Below are positions 44,972 to 55,107 of a stretch of 64,000 bases of DNA, in pieces. Position 1 is the stretch's first letter. Each line of letters starts with the position of its first letter. The notes beneath the pieces were generated by a model. That model saw only the letters and a program-made list of their open reading frames with translations, ran no database searches and was not told where the DNA came from. This stretch comes from Anticarsia gemmatalis (lineage: Eukaryota; Arthropoda; Insecta; Lepidoptera; Erebidae): positions 7,591,501 through 7,655,500 of the forward strand of contig NC_134765.1 in assembly GCF_050436995.1 (NCBI RefSeq). The letters are read 5' to 3'. Both the position numbers and the translations under genes were made by a program.

Positions 44972-47930
44972 CGACGGTCCCTACGTACATTCCCTCAAGT
45001 GGTACTTACGGGATTTGCCTTTTTTGTTTCCGTGACCTTCCGGTTGTCATATATTTTCGATTGATTAAAGAAAAATTGGTAAAAATGCTTTAATTCTACC
45101 CTAAATCAACACTCGACAAACCCCAGAACTACAACACTTCCAATGTAAAATGTCACTAGTGAGAGTTAAGTCATTTTACATTGGCAAGCCAACAACACCC
45201 CCGCGCGCCTCCCCCGTAACTCCCACATGCGGGCTTGTTGCGCTTGCGCAAAAAAGAAAATGAAAAATGTAAAAGATAAAGGTAAAAGCATCAAACTATC
45301 ATCAAGTAAGCTGAATTTGACGTTTTATTTTATTGTACCTTCTTCAACTTTAATTATTAGTTAGTAAAAAGTATATTTTTAAATACATTATAAACTTAAA
45401 TTACTTTTTTTGTAATCTAAACAAGCTTTATTCAATTCCGACGTAATAAGTCGCTTTTGGTAGTTACGTTATTTTACTTGGGAATGTTTTGAATCAAAAA
45501 GTCTTAAGTGTTACATAAGTGTTTTTACGTGGGAGAACATATACTACTGTTTTAAGTAACTGCCACTTAAGTTATTTTACATCGGGAATATAAAATTAAA
45601 AATGTAAGTAATTACCATTTGTGTTATTTTACGTTGGTTTTTGTTATTTTTTTGGGTCTATTTTCGCTAGCATCAAAAGATGAACACTAAGATCTGGACT
45701 CATGACTCATGGCTATCAGGTCTTCGAAAGACTTCTTTGTACGAACGTGGTTCTTCCTGTAACTTGCATGTACTGTTGTAGCAATATAGTCCACTTTGTG
45801 CGCTACGAAGCCTATTCCTCAGAGGATACCTAGGCTCTTCCTCGATATTCACACCTACTGTTCTGACTCTTGTATCACAATGTTCAGCATCAGATTCATT
45901 TGAATTCACAGGCTCCACAGATTCAACACAAGGATCTGTATCCACATCTGCTGAGTCTGAGCTCTCCGCCGCATCTTCAATACTGTCTGGGTCTGTCAGA
46001 CGTGTTTCGTTCTCCACATGCCTGACGAAGTCTTTGAAAAAGTTCAAAGCTTGAGATTTCTCCCTGAGATAGAAATTTACTAGTGACATCGTCTACTATT
46101 CCGAACATGTAACGAGCTCCACCATAAGAACGTTCCGACATGGGACCACACAAATCAGCATGTAATAAACTGAGTTTGTCTTTCGCTCGCCTTGCCCTTT
46201 GGAAAGGTAATCTATGTGCCTTACCTCTTATACAAGCAGCACAAGGTTTCATTACACTTTTACCTCCAACCTCGATGTTAGGCAACTTCCGTAAATCATT
46301 CAAGTTAACATGCCCTAATCTACGATGCCAAAGTGCCAACGAGTCTTCAACTTGAACCGTAGCCAAAGCACCATCTACAATAGGAAAACAATCATCCAAC
46401 TTATATGTAGATACCTGAGACTTCACTAGCAGTAACCACAAGTTTACTCGTTATCTCGCTTATCGATTGGTGAAACATCCTACAGCCATCAGAATCAAAA
46501 ATAACTCTCCATCCATTCTGTACCAACTTAGATACCGACAAAAGATTAACTTTCAAGCCAGGCACAAAGGAACAATCTTTTACAGTTAACAATACTCCTT
46601 TCACATTAACTATAATATCACCTTTGCCTTCACTTGACATGCTATCATCATTTGCAAACGTCACAACATTCTTATCAGTAACCTTAAAGTCTCTAAACCA
46701 CTGCTTCTGAAAACTCATGTGTGTCGAGGCTCCACTATCGAGATAAAACGTCGAGGGGCTGAAGGATTTGTGCACCGATAGTGAACACTTGAACAGCATA
46801 ACGCAACTTTCTTCGACTTCGAGGAAACCGTTGGTAAGCGTGCACCATCCACATCCTTGTCCAGCATCGGGCAATCGGACTTCTTATGACCTTTCTTTCC
46901 ACATTAAAAGCACTTAAGCCTTAAAACTGACTGTTGTTTCTTCACTACTAAAGCCGAGTTCGACGAGGAATCATTTGAAGAGCTCTGAGCGCTATCTTCT
47001 TGTAGAAGCTTTTGCCGAACATTTTAAGAAGTAATCTTCATTCCTGAATGCTCTAGTGCCATCCGTAATGGTCGGTAAACATCAGGCATACCTCACAAAA
47101 GTACCACGGCAACCAAATCGTCATCGAAACTTTGATTGATTTCTTTACGCTTTTGAGCGTGACTTATGACAGCAGATCGGTGGTTTTCCAACTTCTCATC
47201 CAAGTGACAATTCATCAGAGTTATGCGCCTATTTATTTCCTTGTCTTCAAAAATTATTGATAAAATCCCACACTTCTTTTGCGTAATTAAGATTTTGAAC
47301 ATACGGATACAGATCAGATTCTAAGTGAAGGCATATTAACGTGTATGCTTCTTGATCCTTCTCGATCTTCTTTCATCATCCTTCTTTGGAAGTGTTGATG
47401 TATACTTAAAACATTTTTCTCGAGCAACCATATTCAACAAGTACCTAATTATGATTGCTCAATATTATTACTATGTAATATTTTATATCTTTATGATAAA
47501 GAAAAGGGTTGCCTATTGTGAATTTAATAAAGAAAGTTTTTAAAATATTTATTTTTATTCTATTACCTCATGGCTCCCAGAATGAAAACACCGTAATTCA
47601 ATATTATACTCAACGTAAAATTTAGTAAAAGGCAGTTACAATTTAGATCGTTGTTCAATCCCCCAAGTAAAGATCAGTAAGTACCACTTAGGTAAATGCT
47701 AGTCAGAATGTTTCCGATCTAAAACGACGGTTGTGACCAATGGAACATAAAATGAATATATTTTAACGTTTTTATTTTATTTTCTCATAAAAGACAACAA
47801 ATAAAGACTTCGTGCAAAATTTCATAGCTCTACGATTGATAGAACTTGAGATACAAGTGTTTGAAACTTCAAACCGCTCTCCTGTAAAATTTGCGTTTTG
47901 CAATTAGGTTATTGTACGTAGGGACCGTCG
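44972..47930. mobile_element. 3-kb TIR element enclosing a broken Ty1/copia fragment
   Basis: The ends are perfect 18-bp inverted repeats: CGACGGTCCCTACGTACA at 44972 and its complement ending at 47930. They are flanked by ATCT on both sides, a candidate 4-bp target duplication. Both subterminal zones hold ATTTTAC-type repeats. No DNA-transposase gene is seen; the coding content is copia-like. Superfamily not assigned. It sits in the UGT-4 leader intron and is absent from the UGT-3 copy of that region. Confidence 0.7.
45697..47370 (-). pseudogene. Ty1/copia gag-pol fragment, disrupted
   Basis: Reading the - strand there are gag pieces (LDEKLENHRSAVISHAQKRK, DDDLVAVVLL), then a CCHC knuckle (C-x2-C-GKKGHKKSDC) containing an in-frame stop near 46905. 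Next come an aspartic protease (FYLDSGASTHMS), a GAG-pre-integrase zinc motif (LWHRRLGHVN ... CAACIRGK) and the integrase start (LLHADLCGPM, FGIVDD). A frameshift near 46085 leads to NFYLREKSQALNFFKDFV. The integrase core is then deleted, joining directly to the acidic linker before YPLRNR and RSYKEVFRRPDS. Reverse transcriptase and RNase H are absent, and no LTRs could be delimited. It cannot encode a working element. Confidence 0.85.
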
Positions 47931-48215
47931 ATCTATCTTCAACATCCTTGCAACATAACTGTTCCTGAGTTTCATGTTAATTTTATAAAGTGGCATTTCC
48001 TGTTCAGTGGGTCGATTTTCCATAGTGAGTCTCATTTGTCAGAATAGGTGTTATCGTAAAATTATCATCTAAATTGATCAGTCCAATAAACTACACAACG
48101 ATTAAGGTAAACGCTACGAATTTAACATTTTTATTTCCTGAACTTGCTAAGGAACGGAAAACTTTGTTACAAAAACGCCACCATATTAACCAAGTTACAT
48201 AATCTTTTGCAGATC

Positions 48216-51200
48216 ATGAAGTCTTTAATTTATTTTGTGCCAGTCCTTATTTTAATATTGTCCACCTGCGATGCTTACAACATACTGGTAATGACTCAGA
48301 TGCCTTCAAAGAGTCACTCGATCCTTAACGATGGTGTTGTTAGACAATTACTCAAAGATGGTCACGAGGTAAGGAAACGAATGTGTATTTATAAATTGTG
48401 TGTCAGAAATTTTGTTTTGGTTGCCTTTTTTGTGTACTCATATTTGGACCGGTATTATTTAGTAACATTTGTTTTTACAAATATTCCATTTGACCACAAC
48501 TTTATATAGAATATTTTCTCATTCATCCCTTTCTGAAGCTTTCTTTATCCATTTACGTTCACATCTATTATTGTTCTCGTACCTTGATACATATTGAACA
48601 GGTAAATAGCTTCTTCTAACTTCTTTGGTTTAATTTCCAGGTAACATATATTAGATCTGTAGAATACAAGAATGCTCCGCCAACACTTCGTCAAATCGAT
48701 GTCAGTGATAGTGGAAACGTAATGCCTGGTAAGTTTCATTTGATAAATATTAAAATACTTTCTTATCGACATAGTACCAAAACAATTTCACAAATTTTAG
48801 ACATCATCCAATCAATGTGTCGTGAATTTTCAATTTCTATATAGTCAGATGAAAGAAATTACACACGTGAAATAAGTAATGCACTGTCGGAAATTATTTT
48901 ATATTTCGCTCGTATTTCAGCTGCAGTCATAAACATAGAAGCTTTAATGAACAACGAAGTGCAATGGACGACACACGAGTTCGTAAGACGTATGACAACA
49001 GCAGTTGCTATAAAGGCTGTTGAGAATAAAAACGTACAGAAGTTGTTGAACGATCCTAATGAACATTTTGATGTAGCTGTTATAGAAATAATACATAATG
49101 ACTTATTAGCGAGGTATGATCAAACAATAAAAGAACCTTACTAAGTGCATATAAAGCTCAAATTGAGACTTAATAAAGTACTTTGTTCCAGTATTGCAAC
49201 AGTATTTGATTGTCCATTGATATGGCTGTCTCCGGTAGAAATAAACTCCGATATTTTGAGTTTAATCGATGAAATACCAAACCCTTCACAAGTTTCTGAT
49301 TTATTATCTACAAATACTGGCAAACTATCGTTTATGGAACGCGCTGAAGAAATATGGTCTTTAATAAAATCACAGTTTACAAATTATTGGTGAGTAATAA
49401 TCGACGCGCTTTTCTTATTTCAAGAGCAATTTGTGCTCTACAGAGTTGGTATAGAGGGCTAATATACTGTACCTCGATTCTCTACCACTATCGACTACCG
49501 ACAACCGGCTAGCTATCGAAATTTTGACATTTAGAATGTACTGTCAAACTCTTTCCTACGACGCCCGTCAGAGGCGCTGATCAGATTTTCATACAAAATT
49601 TCTCGATGACAGGTCGGCTGTCGGTAGTCGATAGTAGTAGAGAATCGAGCTACTGCTTTACGTAACATTTTCCCTATTCCAACATTAACTTCTTCATTAT
49701 AACGTTCGCGTTTTAAAGTAGTAAAAATAAGTCTTTTAATTTTCATTTTAAAATCTTGTTCGTTAGGTACATCGATGACCTTCACATCAATGCGTACAAC
49801 AGACTAATAGCACCAATAATAGCGAAGAGAGGACGAAAGCCGCCATCATTTAATGAGATTCGCTACAACGCATCCCTGGTGTTGGGATATTCCCATGTAT
49901 CCACAGGAGAAGCCGTCAGAATACCACAGAATTATAAACCTGTTGGAGGATATCACATTGATGAGAAAATTCAACCACTACCTGAGGTAGGATACTGTGG
50001 TGTTGTGCTCTATCTTAGTTTAATATAAATTTCGTCGTTGTCAAATCAATATCTGCTATGTGTATTCTACTACTATTATAACAAAATTTCATACAACAAA
50101 ACTGGTATGTGAATCTAAGCGTTATTCCGTTAACTGAGTGGTCGTGAACTATCCATCAGCTGTTACATTCTTACATGAAAAACGGTGTTATTTAAAGTCT
50201 GAAAGTAATGCTTACTGCACAAAACCGATATTACGAATATTTCAACATATTTCTTTAATGTGTGTCGTATTGTTTGCATGAAACCTCAAAAGAAATAGGG
50301 GAAGTCCGGGAGAGTTGAACCACTTTTTGTTTAAAGTGTCGTAATTTTCTTTAAATAAGACTTAGGGATTCCATTATAGTATTAAAAATTAGCTTATTTA
50401 TTTGGGTCTACTTACGCGTAATAACTTTATGGCTTTTATAATACTGTAATATGTTATACACACTTCAATGAAAAATGGAATATGAGTCAAGTCTCCCCAC
50501 CCCAAGGGACACTTGACCAGGGGTATAGGGAGAGTTGATCATGTTTTTTTTATAGGAGATAATAAAAAATAAACAGCTTAAATCGCATATTTATTTCAAT
50601 AAGCAACAAAATAAAACTAAAATTATCAAGAAACACAGTAATCTACTGTGTATTTAACAGAAAAACTTCTTCTTAAACAATTTAAGTCAAAAGAATTATT
50701 ATATCCTTTTATTAGCACGAGATAAGCTTGGTGGCTTCAGGTGTTCTTAAGATAACGCCTGGATTTCTGGAAAGAAAACCACGAAACCAGTCTTTTTCAG
50801 TGGTATGGTTTCTTGACCAGCTATCAGGAAACTTTTTTGAATTTACTGTGGCGAAATCAAAAGCGTAATTGCGTCGCTTGCTTTCTAGTCAGACCGTAAT
50901 GCACTTTACTGCCTAATCTATACATATAATAAAATTATAACAACCTCATGTCGCTACATTAAAGATATTAAAGAATAAACTAAGGTGGATCTTCATACAA
51001 CCAAGATAAGCCAAAAATATGATTTAAATACGCTTTTCACGCAAAAACTTGATGAATGAAAAACTTTGATGATTTTTTTTTGATATATAGTCCTCACTAA
51101 CATATAGGCTATCTTTTTTTATTCATCCAATTAACCTGTAATAAAAAATAATATTTAACGTAATAAAACAAGCAAAACACAAACCAAACTCCAAAATCTG

Positions 51201-53476
51201 TCACATAAACACTATAGAGGGAGAGTTGAACCCCTGAGCATGTCTCCCGACCTCACCATGGTTCAACTCTCCCGCATATACTACATCAACATAAATCTTT
51301 TTTCATAAAAAAGCTATGCAATCTTAACGAAAAAACACTAAGCGCACGTCAAACTATAATAATCAGGCAAAATTATAGTAACAATACATACCTCTATAAA
51401 TACCTCGGTAATCTCAAAACGCCAAAAATAAATAAAAAATACTTCGCAATAACAAAAACACCTTTTCGAACTTGATAGCCAAACAAACAGACCATTGTAA
51501 AAAATGGTTGCGTGGTTGTCAATGGTCTCACGCGTGCTACCAATGACCGAAATGACGTTTCATTAGCGTGTAATTTAAATCGAATATTTAAATGTGGTTC
51601 AACTCTCCCACCTGGGCAAGTCTCCCGGACTCTCCCTACATATCTCACGCTATTTATTTTTAGACCCCACGTACGGGCGATTAAATCTTATCGAAAGATA
51701 TGAATTTATCCATTCTGTATCATATCGTCTTTTTTTATAGATAAATGAATCCCAAGCTACACAGGGACTTTTTAAAATCAAATTCTTGTTTTATTCTAGG
51801 AGTTGCAGAAAATTATGGACAACGCCAAGCATGGGGTGATATATTTCAGCATGGGCTCCAATCTGAAGAGCAAAGAATGGCCAGAGGAAATCAAAAGGAA
51901 CCTAGTCAAGATGCTGGGTACTTTCAAACAGACTGTGTTATGGAAATTCGAAGAGCAACTACCTAATACTCCGAAAAATGTTCACATATCAAACTGGTTA
52001 CCACAGCAAAGTGTACTGGGTGAGTGGAAACAGACCGATCTATACATAGTTTGCTATGTATAACGAAGAGCAAACCGATCAATACTAATACTACTGATAA
52101 AAGGCACACGTGTGATACTGTGGCGGTCACTTAACGATATGCATTGATAAAGTACTACATTTTAATTACGCTTGCAATAGTACTTTGTGTAGACCACATC
52201 CCGAAAGACAATGTGATATGGAATTTTTGAAACCTAGTGAAGGATGTTGAGACAAAATTGTTGTTGTAATTATACAATTTAGATGTACTTTACGATAGAG
52301 TGTTGATAGAGTGGTTCTAATTAACATTTACAGTCGTGATAACCCACTGGTTAAAATGGGCCTCCCTGAACCTTGCAACCCTGAGAGTTCTTTAAAACAG
52401 TTCTTGAAGGTATGCAAAGTCACCAGCCCGCTCTTGGCCAGCATGGTGGACTCAAGGCCTAGCTTTTCCATCATTCCAGGAGAACACTCTTGCTTAGCAG
52501 TGGGACATAAATGGGTTATATTTTTGTTTGTTTTCAGCTCATCCAAATTGTTTATTATTTATAACTCACGGAGGTCTCCTGTCAGTAACAGAGACAGTAC
52601 ATTTTGGAGTACCAATGATCGGTATACCAGCATTCTACGATCAGTTCGTGAACACCAAACGAGCAGTTAATAAAGGATTTGCTGTGAAAGTGGATATGAC
52701 TTACAACGTAGTTGAAGACTTGAAAGTAGCTGTAGAAGAAATGATTTCCAATCCTATGTAGGTTTTTAGACATAATTTACGAAAATGACTTCTGTTGGTA
52801 ACATGGTCACATGATTTCACAAGCAAGGATAGAAAGTCTATAAAACTATAAGATTTGAAGTCAATTAAGCACAGTGGCTTCGATCGTGACTTTGTCTGAT
52901 TTAAAGATTTTCAGGATCTTCAGATTATTTCCCGTGAAAAAGTATTTAATATGCCTTTCTATCAGTATTATATCCTTATATTTTTATGAACATGAACTAT
53001 AATTATGTTACCGAGTTGACCAGCGTGCTTATTGTGTATCTAAATCGATAGTTTTTTTAAGTCATTGATAGCCACTTTGCAATACATTGCTGCTTTAATG
53101 TAACGAATTAATCATTATTACTTAAGCAAAGAAACAATGTACAGAATAGAGGCTCTAAATTTTTATTTACATTTTTGATTTTAATTGTGTTTTTTTCAGA
53201 TATCGCCAAAAAGCGAAAGAATACTCATTCATATACCACGACCGTCCAGTGAAGCCGAACGAAGAAATATCGCACTGGGTGCGTCACGTGATTGAGACGA
53301 AAGGGGCGCCACATCTGAGATCTCCTGCTTTAAGTGTACCCTTCTATCAACGACTTTTCCTAGATCTGGCAGCCATCTTATTAATAATTATTTTAATAGC
53401 TATTAAATTATTACGCTTTGCTTTTTCATTGATATTCCAAAAGAAGAAATCGGATAGCAAGAAGAAGAACCGTTGA
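48216..53476 (+). CDS. UDP-glycosyltransferase UGT-4 (8 exons, 522 aa)
   Basis: Coding exons: 48216-48368, 48641-48728, 48921-49113, 49192-49389, 49767-49986, 51800-52019, 52538-52757 and 53200-53476. Signal peptide 1-20 (MKSLIYFVPVLILILSTCDA); catalytic His34 in TQMPSKSHSILN. The donor domain starts ELQKIMDNAKHGVIYFSMGS and the signature spans 365-393 (FITHGGLLSVTE ... PAFYDQ). The anchor LAAILLIIILIAIKLL precedes a tail ending KKNR (KKxx). It is the tandem sister of UGT-3: even intron edges align, such as GTGAGTGGAAACA after exon 6 and GACCCC-CGAACGGGAGGTTAA / GACCCCACGTACGGGCGATTA before it. Intron 3 is only 78 bp. Intron 5 (1.8 kb) contains a TIR element, and an R2 repeat abuts the exon 7 acceptor. 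Confidence 0.92.
49466..49655. repeat. R1 palindromic MITE, copy H (best preserved)
   Basis: ACTGTACCTCGATTCTCTAC at the left and GTAGAGAATCGAGCTACTG at the right form the TIRs. The inner arms TATCGACTACCGACAACCG and its complement are also inverted. The centre has CGTCAGAGGCGCTGATCAGA. In UGT-4 intron 4. Confidence 0.85.
50296..51640. mobile_element. 1.34-kb TIR element, no coding capacity seen
   Basis: The left end is GGGGAAGTCCGGGAGAGTTG-AACCAC; the right end is GTGGTTCAACTCTCCCACCT followed by AGTCTCCCGGACTCTCCCT. Internal echoes of GGGAGAGTTGA occur at 50529, 51221 and (inverted) 51263. No transposase frame survives, so it is non-autonomous. In UGT-4 intron 5. Confidence 0.75.
52360..52522 (+). 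repeat. R2 SINE/LINE-tail repeat, copy 6
   Basis: CTTGGCCAGCATGGTGGACT to GCAGTGGGACATAAATGGGT. Ends 15 nt before the UGT-4 exon 7 acceptor AG. Confidence 0.7.
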
Positions 53477-53488
53477 TTATTTTTTAAT

Positions 53489-53494
53489 AATAAA
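53489..53494 (+). terminator. Poly(A) signal of UGT-4
   Basis: AATAAA 13 nt after the stop codon. Confidence 0.6.
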
Positions 53495-54099
53495 TTATTG
53501 ATTTTCATAATGCTTTTGAATGCTATATATTTTTTTCCGAAGGTGTGCTAGCTGTTTAAAACATATGATGATTATAAATAGCTCGAAGATGAGGAAAATA
53601 TACCTAATATAAATATAACATATACCTAATCAGTAGTACAAACTTGGCCTCTACGTAAATATTGTGTTACATTTGACTCTATGTTAGTATTCTACTGGTA
53701 TTCAACCTACCTATACCAATACTAATAAATTAATTAACATTCTTTAACAAACTATGTCAATTTTAATTTAATTCGTATCTTTACTTCCTGCTATTTTTGA
53801 TATCTAAAAAAAATTACCATCATCGGATTCACAAAAGTATTTCCCAATACAATGTAATATGCTGAAAAAAGATGACAATACATCAAATTTCGTCAAGAAA
53901 ATCCCGATAGACCTTTTATCAGTATTTTTTTTAAATAGATAGTTGTTTACTTATCAATATGATTATAATAGTAATCCTAATAAATGAATTACTACATAAA
54001 AAACAAGTCGTAGTGGAGGAACACGGCATAGCTGATTAAATGTTTTAACAAAACCGGTTTGTATTTCGTGTCGTTGAGTGCTCGATTGCTGAGAGATTA

Positions 54100-54224
54100 G
54101 ACTCGAGTTCAATGAGGTACGAGTAGCGCTCGTGACAGTGCGCGAAGTAGTACTTTTAGAGGTTATAATTCAATCAGTGAATTAAATTTATATTCGTATA
54201 GTGTTTTGAGTTGACCAATGAAAG
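54100..54224 (+). promoter_or_regulatory. Candidate 5' noncoding exon of UGT-5
   Basis: GAGTTGACCAATGAAAG before GTAAGT at 54225 resembles the UGT-3/UGT-4 leader-exon end (CTGATCAATGAATTGAC). UGT-5 has an acceptor (ATTTCAG) directly abutting its ATG. The 5' boundary is not determined. Confidence 0.5.
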
Positions 54225-54929
54225 GTAAGTCTTTTATTCTTCTGATATCTCTATGTTATATGTGCTTTTATTTAGAATATGTAATGGGCGTTATTTCTTG
54301 TATACTTACTGAATAACTAAGTATTTTCAATGTTGCTTATCAGTCGAATTAATGCGATTTAAACTTGTTTTTATTATATTATTATCTGGTATTTTGTTTT
54401 TGACGGAATTCGGCTTGAAGCCTGGATTGCCATCGAACATAACAAAATAATGTATTTTGTCAAATTGTAATGAAGGTCAATGACATTTAAGTACAGTTTT
54501 GATTGTTGTATAATCATTTATAATTAGGTTATATTAAGTAATGTTGTTAGGTAATATTTTAAAATGGTTTTATAATTGCTACTTTAATGCTGATTTATTA
54601 CTTGACTTTGTGAATATCAATGAGATTATCTTGATCGTTACTACGAGAAACGACCAGTTAATTACATAAATTATTGATTGTAAAGAAATTAAAGTTTATT
54701 TCTGCCACGATATTCAAATACAAGTTCCCTTATTAAGTAATAAAAAGTAAAACGTATTTTCCATAGTTTAATATTCTGTTAAAATTGATTTTGGTATAAA
54801 CAATATTGCCTGGGAGGAAAAGAGAAAAAACATGAAAATATTTTTTTTTACATTGATTTGGCACGTTCCTCGCAATTATGTGTGTATTTAAAATAATTAT
54901 CACATGCTCTAACGGTGAAGCTAAAACAT

Positions 54930-55083
54930 CATTATGCAACCTTGCACGCCTGAAAGTTCAATAGAATAATTCTTCCTCAACGCGCAGTTGGCTATGGCGA
55001 TGACTCAAAGCCTAACCCCTCCCTCATTACGGGAGGAGAAACCCTTGCATAGCAGTGGGACATCAATGGGTTATTTTTTTTTA
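54930..55083 (+). repeat. R2 SINE/LINE-tail repeat, copy 7
   Basis: ATTATGCAACCTTGCACGCC at the start, AGCCTAACCCCTCCCTCATT, then GCAGTGGGACATCAATGGG and a T-run. It ends 24 nt before the UGT-5 ATG. Confidence 0.7.
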
Positions 55084-55107
55084 GTATTCTACTGATTTAT
55101 ATTTCAG

